Assembly: GCF_001544975.2 (NCBI RefSeq)
Contig: NZ_FCOG02000053.1
Location: forward strand, 1 to 42,765
DNA length: 42,765 nt
Direction of reading: 5' to 3'
From: Caballeronia arationis
Lineage (GTDB): Bacteria; Pseudomonadota; Gammaproteobacteria; Burkholderiales; Burkholderiaceae
Shown: positions 1 to 7,719 of the stretch, one piece after another
How positions within the stretch are numbered: position 1 is the first letter of the stretch
How the letters are laid out: every line of letters begins with the position of its first letter
Notes under the pieces: generated by a model
Told to the model about the DNA's origin: nothing
The model's database searches: none
The model's input: only the letters and a program-made list of their open reading frames with translations
Translations under genes and position numbers: made by a program

Positions 1-3
1 CCG

Positions 4-18
4 CTCAAATCCTTTGAG
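4..18. repeat. Short palindrome at the window edge
   Basis: CTCAAA and TTTGAG flank a three-base loop. It lies in gene-free DNA and may belong to the end of a transcript outside the window. There is no T-tract, so I do not call a terminator. Confidence 0.3.
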
Positions 19-59
19 GGCGACACTTAGGGGCTGGGCCACTCTGTACTGCGAGGGTG

Positions 60-190
60 GTGACGTCCTAACACCGTAGGCCCCCTAGCTGCATTCTTTG
101 CTTACTTTCTTTGCAGCAGCAAAGAAAGTAAGTCCCGCCCCGGACAGGGGCAGAGCTAATAGACCACAAAGAAAGCAGGTTCCATAGGAG
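60..190. repeat. Extragenic hairpin repeat of Burkholderia type (CAAAGAAAGTAAG family)
   Basis: The 14-base arm CTTACTTTCTTTGC (101-114) is followed by AGCA and its exact complement (119-132). A second small hairpin, GCCCC/GGGGC with a five-base loop, follows at 137-151, and a partial AAAGAAAG copy lies near 167. I recall very similar AAAGAAAGTAAG hairpins followed by a GCCCC...GGGGC element as frequent intergenic repeats in Burkholderia and Paraburkholderia; that is memory, not a search. No T-tract follows the large hairpin, so a simple terminator is less likely, although it lies downstream of the leftward fds operon and could stabilise or end that transcript. Positions 1-261 hold no credible gene; the small open frames across the repeat look spurious. 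Confidence 0.65.
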
Positions 191-261
191 CGCAAAACCA
201 CTAGAGGGTGTCAAGAACAAGAACAACAACAAACCCCACCCCGAGCGCCAGCAAAAAAAAC

Positions 262-513
262 TCACCCGACAGTTACCGCCGCCGCCGGCGTCAAATCCTG
301 ACGATGATCAGTCAGGGCCTCGCGCACGATCGGATGCATCGCGGCGCTGGCCTCGGCGTCGTCGAGGGAGTTGAGGATCGCGAGCCGCATGCGCGGCTCC
401 CAGAAGCGGCGAATGTGATCGGCGACGCTGTCGGCCGCTTCATGCTGGTCCGGCAGCGAATCGAAGAACTCGCCGATGCGGTTCGCCATGTCGATCAGGT
501 TGTCCAGGTCCAT
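262..513 (-). CDS. fdsD: NAD-dependent formate dehydrogenase, delta subunit FdsD
   Basis: A protein of 83 residues, last gene of the fds operon, starting 2 bp after the fdsA stop codon. It matches the small FdsD family (opening MDLDNLIDMANRIGEFF, then a helical HIRRFW-P-MR segment). FdsD is an accessory or delta subunit found with soluble NAD-linked molybdenum formate dehydrogenases; it carries no cofactor motif and is thought to assist assembly or stability of the complex. In Cupriavidus necator the order is fdsGBACD, with the FdhD-like chaperone gene fdsC between fdsA and fdsD; here fdsC is absent from that position. The identification relies on operon position and overall similarity, since short helical proteins have few diagnostic residues. 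Confidence 0.88.
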   Translation of the reverse strand: MDLDNLIDMANRIGEFFDSLPDQHEAADSVADHIRRFWEPRMRLAILNSLDDAEASAAMHPIVREALTDHRQDLTPAAAVTVG

Positions 514-515
514 GT

Positions 516-3461
516 CTATTTCCCCGAAGTCGTGACGAGCGAGTCCGCAGTCGCGTCCGTGCGCATTTCGAGCAACCCGATCTGCTGCGCGTTAAAGCGC
601 GAGTAGTCCTTCTGCCACTGCGACGGCTGCTCGACCGGCATCACCTGCACCGCCGTCACCTTGTATTCCGGACAGTTCGTCGCCCAGTCGGAGGAGTCGG
701 TGGTGATCACGTTCGCGCCCGATTCCGGGAAGTGGAACGTCGTGTAAACAACGCCCGGCTGCATCCGCTCGGTGATCTTCGCGCGCAGCACGGTCTGCCC
801 CGCGCGCGATTCGATGCCGACCCAGTCGCCCGTCTTGATCCCGCGATCCTCGGCATCGACCGGATGGAGCTCGAGCCGGTCCTCGTCGTGCCAGCGCGAA
901 TTCTCCGTGCGCCGCGTCTGCGCGCCGACGTTGTACTGCGACAGGATACGGCCCGTCGTGAGCAGGAGCGGGAACTTGCGCGTGACCTTTTCCGGCGTCG
1001 CAACGAACTTCGTGATGACGAACTTGCCTTTGCCGCGAACGAATTCGTCGATGTGCATCGTAGGCGTGCCTTCCGGCGCATGCTCATTGCACGGCCACTG
1101 GATGCTGCCGAGTTCGTCGAGCCGGTCGTACGAGACGCCGTGGAAGGTCGGCGTGAGACGCGCGATCTCGTCCATGATCTGCGACGGATGCGTGTAGTTC
1201 ATCTCGTAGCCGAGCGCGCGGGCGAGCATGATCGTCACTTCCCAGTCCGCGTAGCCGGGCTGCGGCGGCATGACACGGCGCACGCGCGAGATGCGGCGCT
1301 CGGCGTTGGTGAACGTGCCGTCCTTTTCCAGGAAGCTCGCACCCGGCAGCAGCACGTGTGCGTACTTCGCCGTTTCGTTCAGGAAGATGTCCTGCACGAC
1401 GATGCATTCCATCGCCGCCAGCGCGCCCGTCACGTGATGCGTATTTGGGTCGGACTGGACGATGTCCTCGCCCTGGCAGTAGAGGCCCATGAAGGTGCCG
1501 TGCGCCGCGGCATCGAACATGTTCGGGATGCGCAGGCCCGGCTCCGGCTGCAGCTTCGCGCCCCAGGCTTCCTCGAAGAGGGCACGGGTGGCGGCGTCGC
1601 TGATATGGCGATAGCCCGGCAGTTCGTGCGGGAACGAGCCCATGTCGCACGAACCCTGCACGTTGTTCTGGCCGCGCAGCGGATTCACGCCGACGCCTTC
1701 GCGGCCGATGTTGCCCGTCGCCATCGCGAGGTTCGCGATGCCCATCACCATCGTCGATCCTTGCGCGTGCTCGGTGACGCCGAGGCCGTAGAAGATCGCC
1801 GAGTTGCCCGGCCGTGCATAGATGCGCGCGGCTTCGCGCACGAGCTGCGCGGGCACGCCGGTGATCGCTTCCATTGCTTCGGGCGAGTTGTCTTCCTGCG
1901 AGACGAAGTCGCGCCATTGACCGAATGCGCGTGCCTCGCAGCGCTCGGCGACGAACGCTTCGTTGACCAGCCCTTCCGTCACGATCACGTGTGCGAGCGC
2001 GTTGATTATCGCGACGTTGGTGCCCGGACGCAGCGCGAGATGATGCGAGGCCTTGATGTGCGGGCCATCGACGATATCGGTGCGGCGCGGATCGATCACG
2101 ATCAACTGCGCGCCTTCGCGGATGCGCTTCTTCATGCGCGATGCGAAGACCGGATGGCCGTCGGTCGGATTCGCGCCGATCACGACGATCACGTCCGACT
2201 TCTCCACGGATGCGAATGTCTGCGTGCCGGCCGATTCGCCGAGCGTCGTCTTGAGGCCATAGCCCGTCGGCGAGTGGCAGACGCGTGCGCAGGTGTCGAC
2301 GTTGTTGTTGCCGAACGCGGCACGCACGAGCTTCTGCACGAGATACGTTTCCTCGTTCGTGCAGCGCGACGACGTGATGCCGCCGATCGAGTCGCGGCCG
2401 TACTTGTCCTGGATGCGGCGGAATTCGCTCGCCGCGTACTTGATCGCTTCGTCCCACGAGACTTCGCGCCACGGGTCGGTGATCTTCGCGCGGATCATCG
2501 GCTTCTGGATGCGGTCTTTGTGCGTCGCGTAACCCCACGCGAAGCGGCCCTTCACGCACGCGTGGCCTTCGTTCGCCTGGCCGTTCTTGTTCGGCACCAT
2601 GCGCACGACCTGGCTGCCCTTCATCTCCGCCTTCAGCGAGCAGCCGACGCCGCAATAGGCGCACGTCGTCACGACCGAATGCTCCGGCTGGCCGAGCATG
2701 ATGACGGTCTTTTCCTGCAGGGTCGCGGTAGGGCAGGCGGCGACGCACGCGCCGCACGACACGCATTCCGATTCCATGAACGGCACGTTCTCGCTCGCGG
2801 CGACGCGCGATTCGAAACCGCGCGCGGCGATCGTCAGCGCGAAGGTGCCTTGCGTTTCCTCGCAGGCGCGCACGCAGCGGTTACAGACGATGCACTTCGA
2901 CGGATCGTAGGTGAAGTACGGATTCGACTCGTCCTTCTTGTCCTTCAGGTGATTCGCGCCTTCATAGCCGTAGCGCACTTCGCGCAGGCCGACGACGCCC
3001 GCCATGTCCTGCAGTTCGCAGTCGCCGTTCGCGGGGCAGGTGAGGCAGTCGAGCGGGTGATCGGAGATGTAGAGCTCCATCACGTTCTTGCGCAACGACT
3101 GCAGCTTGTCGCTTTGCGTGCGCACCTTCATGCCCGCTTCGACAGGCGTCGTGCACGACGCCGGATAGCCGCGCTTGCCTTCGATCTCGACGAGGCACAG
3201 GCGGCACGAGCCGAACGGTTCGAGCGAGTCCGTCGCGCAGAGCTTCGGCACGTTGACGCCGGCTTCGATGGCCGCGCGCATCACGGAAGTGCCGGCGGGC
3301 ACCGTCACCGGTTCGCCGTCGATTTCGAGCGTGACGTCGACGTCGGCGTGGCGCAGTGGCGTGCCGTAGTCGGTGAAGTCGAAGGGATCGCGCCGCTGCA
3401 CCGAGGCCGCGCTCTTGCACGCGCAATTTCCGGAGCCGCAGCCGTTGTTCGTGTTGGACAT
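516..3461 (-). CDS. fdsA: NAD-dependent formate dehydrogenase, catalytic alpha subunit FdsA
   Basis: A protein of 981 residues that oxidises formate to CO2 at a bis-MGD molybdenum centre and passes electrons through iron-sulfur clusters to the FdsBG diaphorase and NAD+; cytoplasmic. Visible in order: an N-terminal Cys-rich stretch (C8, C13, C15); a ferredoxin-like [2Fe-2S] domain (about 40-120; C75, C86, C89, C103); a His-Cys3 segment (about 130-150, SDHPLDCLTCPANGDC); two [4Fe-4S] motifs (CIVCNRCVRAC near 190 and CVSCGACVAAC near 233); the CAYCGVGC cluster motif near 267; then the molybdopterin oxidoreductase and dinucleotide-binding domains. The catalytic pair is C395-H396 (VCHSPT), so this is the cysteine rather than selenocysteine form. 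The start has a GGAG-type site and follows fdsB by 81 bp, a gap that contains a 20-bp tandem repeat. The stop is TAG, 2 bp before fdsD. Confidence 0.97.
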   Translation of the reverse strand: MSNTNNGCGSGNCACKSAASVQRRDPFDFTDYGTPLRHADVDVTLEIDGEPVTVPAGTSVMRAAIEAGVNVPKLCATDSLEPFGSCRLCLVEIEGKRGYPASCTTPVEAGMKVRTQSDKLQSLRKNVMELYISDHPLDCLTCPANGDCELQDMAGVVGLREVRYGYEGANHLKDKKDESNPYFTYDPSKCIVCNRCVRACEETQGTFALTIAARGFESRVAASENVPFMESECVSCGACVAACPTATLQEKTVIMLGQPEHSVVTTCAYCGVGCSLKAEMKGSQVVRMVPNKNGQANEGHACVKGRFAWGYATHKDRIQKPMIRAKITDPWREVSWDEAIKYAASEFRRIQDKYGRDSIGGITSSRCTNEETYLVQKLVRAAFGNNNVDTCARVCHSPTGYGLKTTLGESAGTQTFASVEKSDVIVVIGANPTDGHPVFASRMKKRIREGAQLIVIDPRRTDIVDGPHIKASHHLALRPGTNVAIINALAHVIVTEGLVNEAFVAERCEARAFGQWRDFVSQEDNSPEAMEAITGVPAQLVREAARIYARPGNSAIFYGLGVTEHAQGSTMVMGIANLAMATGNIGREGVGVNPLRGQNNVQGSCDMGSFPHELPGYRHISDAATRALFEEAWGAKLQPEPGLRIPNMFDAAAHGTFMGLYCQGEDIVQSDPNTHHVTGALAAMECIVVQDIFLNETAKYAHVLLPGASFLEKDGTFTNAERRISRVRRVMPPQPGYADWEVTIMLARALGYEMNYTHPSQIMDEIARLTPTFHGVSYDRLDELGSIQWPCNEHAPEGTPTMHIDEFVRGKGKFVITKFVATPEKVTRKFPLLLTTGRILSQYNVGAQTRRTENSRWHDEDRLELHPVDAEDRGIKTGDWVGIESRAGQTVLRAKITERMQPGVVYTTFHFPESGANVITTDSSDWATNCPEYKVTAVQVMPVEQPSQWQKDYSRFNAQQIGLLEMRTDATADSLVTTSGK

Positions 3462-3490
3462 GTCTTGTCTCCTGTCGATCAGAGTTGGCG

Positions 3491-3530
3491 CTTACGCTGG
3501 TCCCATGCGCCTTACTCTGGTCCCACCCAA
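3491..3530. repeat. Two 20-bp tandem repeats between fdsB and fdsA
   Basis: Positions 3491-3510 and 3511-3530 share CTTAC, one variable base, then CTGGTCCCA, so two units sit at an exact 20-bp period. They fill much of the 81-bp gap between fdsB and fdsA inside an otherwise tightly packed operon. I see no stem-loop or T-tract. It may be a short extragenic repeat or a protein-binding site; its function is unknown. Confidence 0.6.
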
Positions 3531-3542
3531 TGTATAAGTGCC

Positions 3543-5099
3543 TTAAGCCGCTTTCTGCGACGGCGCTTTCGCAAGGCCGAAGTCTTCAGGGAAATGTTCG
3601 AGTGCCGACAGCACCGGGAACGGCGTCATGCCGCCCATCGCGCAGAGCGATCCGGACACCATCGTGTCGCAGAGATCGCGCAGCAGCGTGACCTGTTTCG
3701 GCGACGTGTCGCCCGAGCGGATCTTCGCGATCACCTCGACGCCGCGCGTCGAGCCGATCCGGCAAGGCGTGCACTTGCCGCAGGATTCGAGCGCGCAGAA
3801 GTGCATCGCGTACTGGGCGAGATCGGCGAGGTTCGAGGTGTCGTCGTGGACCACGAGGCCGCCGTGGCCGACCACCGCGCCGACCTTCGCGTATTCCTCG
3901 TAGTCGAGCGGGATGTCCCACTGGCTTTCCGGCAGGTAAGTGCCGAGCGGACCGCCCACCTGCACCGCGCGCGCCGGCCGGCCGCTTGCCGTGCCGCCGC
4001 CATAGTCGTAGATCAGTTCGCGCAGCGTCACGCCGAACGCGAGTTCGACGAGGCCGCCTTGCTTTACGTTGCCCGCAAGCTGGAACGGCAGCGTGCCGCG
4101 CGAGCGTCCCATGCCGAAGTCGCGGTAGAACGCCGCGCCCTTCGCGAAGATGATCGGCACGGTCGCGAGCGTGATGACGTTGTTGATGACGGTCGGCTTG
4201 CCGTACAGGCCGACGAGCGCCGGCACCGGCGGCTTCGCGCGCACGATGCCGCGCTTGCCTTCGAGCGATTCGAGGAGCGCCGTCTCTTCGCCGCACACGT
4301 ACGCGCCCGCGCCCTTCGCGACGAACAGGTCGAACGCGTGCGAGCTGCCGAGCACGCTTTCGCCGAGCCAGCCGGCTTCGCGTGCGCGGTCGATTGCGCG
4401 ATTGAGCGTCGTGATCGAATGCGGATATTCGCTGCGCACGTAGATGTAGCCCTTCGTCGCGCCCGTGACGATGCCCGCGATGATCATTCCTTCGATCAGC
4501 ACATAGGGATCGCTTTCCATCACCAGCCGGTCGGAGAACGTGCCGGAATCGCCTTCGTCCGCGTTGCAGACGATGTACTTCTGGTCCGCCAGCGCGCCGC
4601 GCACCGTGCGCCACTTGATGCCGGCGGGGAACGCCGCGCCGCCGCGTCCGCGCAGGCCCGATTCGATCAGCGACTCGCAGGCGGCATCGCCATTCATCAC
4701 GAGCGCGTTGCGCAAGCCTTCGAGGCCGCCGTTCGCGGTGTAGTCCTCGACGGAGAGCGGGTCGGTGATGCCGATGCGCGCGAACGTCAGACGCTGCTGG
4801 TTCTTCAAGTAGGAAATTTCGTCGACCACGCCGACGTTCTTCTCATGCGCGCCGCCTTCGATAAAGCCGGCGTCGAACAGCGCCCCGACTTCCTCGGCTT
4901 CGACATTCGAATAGCCGATACGGCCTTGCGGCGTTTGCACTTCGATGAGCGGCTCGAACCACAAGAGGCCGCGCGAACCGTTGCGCACGATCTGGACTTC
5001 GACGCCGCGCTTCGCGGCTTCATCTGCGATGGCGAGCGCGACTGCGTCAGCGCCGAGCGCGAGCGCCGACGAATCGCAGGGAACGTAGATGCGTGTCAT
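3543..5099 (-). CDS. fdsB: NAD-dependent formate dehydrogenase, beta subunit FdsB (FMN/NAD diaphorase)
   Basis: A protein of 518 residues and the NuoF-like diaphorase subunit, which takes electrons from FdsA through [4Fe-4S] to FMN and reduces NAD+. The first ~130 residues form a NuoE/thioredoxin-like domain. Next come the FMN/NAD site (GLRGRGGAAFPAGIKW and NADEGDSGTFSDR), the SLBB-like segment, and the C-terminal [4Fe-4S] motif ESCGKCTPCRIGSTRG with the distal Cys in SLCAMGGM. The frame stays open upstream to 5354, but the start is the ATG at 5099: its sequence (MTRIYVP) matches the family start and its ATGA overlaps the fdsG stop codon, which indicates translational coupling. Confidence 0.96.
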   Translation of the reverse strand: MTRIYVPCDSSALALGADAVALAIADEAAKRGVEVQIVRNGSRGLLWFEPLIEVQTPQGRIGYSNVEAEEVGALFDAGFIEGGAHEKNVGVVDEISYLKNQQRLTFARIGITDPLSVEDYTANGGLEGLRNALVMNGDAACESLIESGLRGRGGAAFPAGIKWRTVRGALADQKYIVCNADEGDSGTFSDRLVMESDPYVLIEGMIIAGIVTGATKGYIYVRSEYPHSITTLNRAIDRAREAGWLGESVLGSSHAFDLFVAKGAGAYVCGEETALLESLEGKRGIVRAKPPVPALVGLYGKPTVINNVITLATVPIIFAKGAAFYRDFGMGRSRGTLPFQLAGNVKQGGLVELAFGVTLRELIYDYGGGTASGRPARAVQVGGPLGTYLPESQWDIPLDYEEYAKVGAVVGHGGLVVHDDTSNLADLAQYAMHFCALESCGKCTPCRIGSTRGVEVIAKIRSGDTSPKQVTLLRDLCDTMVSGSLCAMGGMTPFPVLSALEHFPEDFGLAKAPSQKAA

Positions 5100-5605
5100 G
5101 CCGTTTCCTCCGTGCCGGCGTTCGCGCGGGTTTGCGCGGCGGCAAAAAGCCGATCGAATTTCTGCGGCGTGACCTTCGCGTACAACTCGCCGTTGATCAT
5201 CATCGACGGCGACAGCGCGCACTGCCCGAGGCAGAACACCGATTCGAGTTCGGTATCGGCGTGATGGCCGCTGTCGAACTTGCAGCCCGTGTGACCTTCG
5301 ACGTGCTGCGCGAGCGCTTCGGTGCCCATGCTGCGGCACGCTTCCGCGCGGCACAGCTGCACGGTGACGCGTGCGGGCGGCTCTGAGCGGAAGTGATGGT
5401 AGTAGGTGATGACGCCGTGGACCTCGGCGCGCGAAAGCGACAGCGCCTGCGCGAGCGGCGGGACGACCGCGGGCGGCACGAAGCCGACATCGTCCTGGAT
5501 CGCGTGCAGGATCGCCATCAGGGTGGCGCCCTGAGTGGCGTGGCGACGCACCAGTTCGTCGGGCGCGCTAACGGAAACGGCAAGGGCTTGCTGCGGTTGT
5601 GTCAT
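5096..5605 (-). CDS. fdsG: NAD-dependent formate dehydrogenase, gamma subunit FdsG
   Basis: A protein of 169 residues, homologous to the NuoE 24-kDa subunit of complex I, forming the [2Fe-2S] arm of the FdsBG diaphorase. Four cluster ligands are visible: C85 and C90 (CRAEAC) and C125 and C129 (CLGQC). The N-terminal half is the usual helical bundle. It is the first gene of the fds operon, with a strong GGAGGAG ribosome-binding site a few bases before the ATG, and it overlaps fdsB by ATGA. Its start is 127 bp from the start of the divergent regulator gene. Confidence 0.95.
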   Translation of the reverse strand: MTQPQQALAVSVSAPDELVRRHATQGATLMAILHAIQDDVGFVPPAVVPPLAQALSLSRAEVHGVITYYHHFRSEPPARVTVQLCRAEACRSMGTEALAQHVEGHTGCKFDSGHHADTELESVFCLGQCALSPSMMINGELYAKVTPQKFDRLFAAAQTRANAGTEETA

Positions 5606-5732
5606 GGGGCTCCTCCAACGCTCGGTATATGTTTATCGTGTGCATATTCAAGACTTATAATTCGTGCACCGAGCCGATGTAGTGAACAATAGGCGCCGTG
5701 ATATATCTTGGCAATAGGAAGGAGGAGTTCAT
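5606..5732. promoter_or_regulatory. Divergent fds/regulator promoter region with inverted repeats
   Basis: This 127-bp AT-rich intergenic region must drive fdsG leftward and the regulator rightward. It holds a 7-base inverted repeat, GCTCGGT (5620-5626) with ACCGAGC (5668-5674), and inside it ATATG (5627-5631) with CATAT (5643-5647). On the minus strand TTGAAT (5646-5651) and TATACC (5624-5629) are 16 bp apart, a possible -35/-10 pair for fdsG, but the leader would be only about 12 nt. A further TATATC lies near the regulator start. The TATA-rich half-sites resemble ModE-type operators in character, which fits a ModE-like DNA-binding domain in the neighbour. Operator assignment is inference. 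Confidence 0.5.
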
Positions 5733-6815
5733 ATGATCGACGTCCAATGCCGCGCTGAACTCGTGCTGCGCGACGCCGATGGCCGGGAAACCAGTCTCAG
5801 CGCGGTTGTGCCGCTCCTGCAACTGGTATCGCAGACCGGAAGCATCGCGAATGCCGCAGCCGCTAAGGGTTTGTCCTATCGGCACGCGTGGGGTTTGCTG
5901 CGCGAAATCGAGGCCCGGCTGGGCGGCGCGCTGATCACCAAATCGCGCGGGCGCGGCTCCGTTCTCTCCGAACTCGGCGAGTCGGTGCTGCGCGCGCAGC
6001 GCATCTCCGGCGAAAGGCTCGATGCGCCGCTGCAATCGGTCGCGAACGAAGTGGCGGGCGAACTGAACCGCCGGCTTTCGCGCGACGCTTCGCCCGTGCG
6101 TATCCACGCTTCGCATGGATACGCCGTCGCGACGCTCGTGCGCGCGCTGGGCGAAAAGCGCGTTCCCGTCGACATCAAGTATCGCGAAAGCGCCGAGGCC
6201 GTGAGCGCCCTTGCTCGCGGGGAATGCGAACTGGCCGGCTTTCACTTGCCGATCGGCGAATTTCGTGCGACCTGCGCGCAGGTGTACCGGCAATATCTCG
6301 ACGCCGGCAAGCATCAGCTCATTCACCTCACGCGCCGCACGCAGGGGCTGTTCCTGCCGAAGGGCAACCCGAAGCGCATCGAGGGTTTGCACGACCTCGC
6401 CCGCGGCGACGTGCGCTTCGTGAACCGGCAGCCGGGTTCCGGCACGCGGATGCTGCTCGATTTGTCGCTGCGCAGCATCGGCGTCGATCCGGACGAGATC
6501 AACGGCTACGCGACCACGGAACTGACGCACTCCGCGATTGCCGCGTTCGTCGCGAGCGGCATGGCGGATCTCGGCTTTGGCGTGCAGCCCGCGGCGCAGC
6601 ATTTTGCGCTCGACTTCATCCCGGTCATCGACGAGGACTATTTCTTCGCCTTCGAGCGCAAACGCCTGGACGAAGGCCGGCTTGCCAGCGTGATCGGAAT
6701 TTTGCGCAGCGACGCGTTCAACGACAGCGTCGCGCGTCTCGAAGGCTACGATCCGGCGCGCTGCGGCGTGGTGGTCGGGGTGGAGCAGGGCTTGAGCGGC
6801 GTGGAGGCGGCTTGA
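5733..6815 (+). CDS. ModE-type HTH regulator with substrate-binding-protein-like domain
   Basis: A protein of 360 residues. Residues ~20-90 form a ModE/LysR-like winged helix-turn-helix (LLQLVSQTGSIANAAAAKGLSYRHAWGLLREIEARLGGAL, here split by its helices; then the wing at SRGRGS). Residues ~110-340 resemble the periplasmic-binding-protein-like domain often fused to ModE-type HTHs (ending NRQPGSGTRMLLD, then LGFGVQPAA). There is no TOBE/MOP molybdate-binding domain as in classical ModE. It is divergent from fdsGBAD, so control of formate dehydrogenase is likely, perhaps in response to formate or molybdate/tungstate. It has a strong AGGAGG site before ATG 5733. The effector cannot be read from sequence. 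Confidence 0.85.
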   Translation: MIDVQCRAELVLRDADGRETSLSAVVPLLQLVSQTGSIANAAAAKGLSYRHAWGLLREIEARLGGALITKSRGRGSVLSELGESVLRAQRISGERLDAPLQSVANEVAGELNRRLSRDASPVRIHASHGYAVATLVRALGEKRVPVDIKYRESAEAVSALARGECELAGFHLPIGEFRATCAQVYRQYLDAGKHQLIHLTRRTQGLFLPKGNPKRIEGLHDLARGDVRFVNRQPGSGTRMLLDLSLRSIGVDPDEINGYATTELTHSAIAAFVASGMADLGFGVQPAAQHFALDFIPVIDEDYFFAFERKRLDEGRLASVIGILRSDAFNDSVARLEGYDPARCGVVVGVEQGLSGVEAA

Positions 6816-6876
6816 GCGGCCGGCGCGGCCTCGGTCCAACAGCAGCGAAACTGGCCGTAAACCGGTCGCAAAACTC

Positions 6877-6900
6877 CCGTTCCGAAATGAACGGTAAAAT
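6877..6900 (+). promoter_or_regulatory. Possible promoter and inverted repeat before the small secreted protein gene
   Basis: CCGTTC (6877-6882) and GAACGG (6889-6894) are separated by 6 bases and lie directly before TAAAAT (6895-6900), a good -10 hexamer. No convincing -35 is visible. The palindrome could be an operator overlapping the core promoter, or part of the end of the upstream transcript; no T-tract follows. Confidence 0.3.
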
Positions 6901-6999
6901 TCTCGCGTCGACAACGCCTGCCGCCCATCCCAAATTACGTTAACCTATCGGCTTGCCGTCCACGTTCTGCGCGTTGCCTACGCTTCGCCCCAATCCGCC

Positions 7000-7266
7000 A
7001 TGAAACTGCCTCTCGTCGCTTCCGCCTGTGCCGCGCTCGTCGCCGGCGCGGTCTATCTCGTTCCCGTCGCCTTTGCCCAGAACTCGCCGGGCATCCCGGG
7101 CGGCATCCTCCAGGACCAGTTCCGTCTGAACGAGCATCCGCAGATGCAGTTCGCCGCCTCCGCGCCGAGCGACAAGTACCAGCAGGGCAAGTCGGCCTCG
7201 CGTCGCCGAGCGGACAACGGCGATCCGAACGGCTGCAACCTGAAGTGCCCGAAAGAGCCGGAATAA
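7000..7266 (+). CDS. Small exported protein of unknown function
   Basis: A protein of 88 residues. The first ~26 form a clear Sec signal peptide: basic MK start, hydrophobic core, and AFA then Q as a likely cleavage site. The mature part is about 62 residues, hydrophilic, rich in Pro, Gln and Ser, and ends with two cysteines in CNLKC that could form a disulfide in the periplasm. I do not recognise a named domain. A single gene between the fds regulator and the glycosyltransferase, it has its own candidate -10 upstream. The ORF, signal peptide and codon use support a real gene; its function is unknown. Confidence 0.7.
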   Translation: MKLPLVASACAALVAGAVYLVPVAFAQNSPGIPGGILQDQFRLNEHPQMQFAASAPSDKYQQGKSASRRRADNGDPNGCNLKCPKEPE

Positions 7267-7719
7267 CTTCCCCATGCGTCGGCGAGCCTGTCTGAGCATG
7301 GGTTCGTCGTCCGCCGCTGTTTTCTTCGCCCGTTCTTTGCTGTGCCGCGCAGTATCTGGCCGGCAAGCTTCCCGCTACACTGAAAAATCGACCGTCTTCG
7401 CGGCCGGAACGTGCGCCGTTTCCGGGCGCGTGTTGGCTATCGCGCGCTCAAGTTCAACAAACGCTGCACAGCGACCGAAAAACACTACGAGATGGCGGGC
7501 GTTTAGTATGACGTCAGGAGTAACTTAACAGGGCGTTGCCGAGAACCTTTCGGCGATGAGCCACTTCCTTCCAGACAAACAATAAAGGAAGCGCGCTGGT
7601 TGGCCCGCAGTCGCGCAAATTCAACGTGCGGCGACATGCGGCGACGGGGGCCGTGGTTACCCATTTTTTGCCCGTCGGGCCGCCAGGTGACGCTTCGGAT
7701 ATGCCGAGGGACTGCATAA
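7267..7719. other. 453-bp gene-free region before the glycosyltransferase
   Basis: I see no credible coding sequence. CCCATGC (7271-7277) and GCATGGG (7296-7302) form a 7-bp stem just after the secreted protein gene, possibly a weak transcript end without a T-tract. A 10-base tandem, TGCGGCGACA then TGCGGCGACG, spans 7627-7646. No clear promoter for the glycosyltransferase gene is visible. The stretch 7360-7620 is less GC-rich than its surroundings. Confidence 0.5.

Noticed and set aside
68..265. Small frames across the extragenic repeat at the left edge
   Set aside because: The frame simply reads through the hairpin repeat; such products are common false annotations at these repeats.
732..5264. 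A 1510-codon open frame opposite fdsA, fdsB and fdsG
   Set aside because: It lies antisense to three well-supported genes. The Arg/Asp/His/Ala-rich composition is what high-GC codon bias gives on the opposite strand; no motif is visible.
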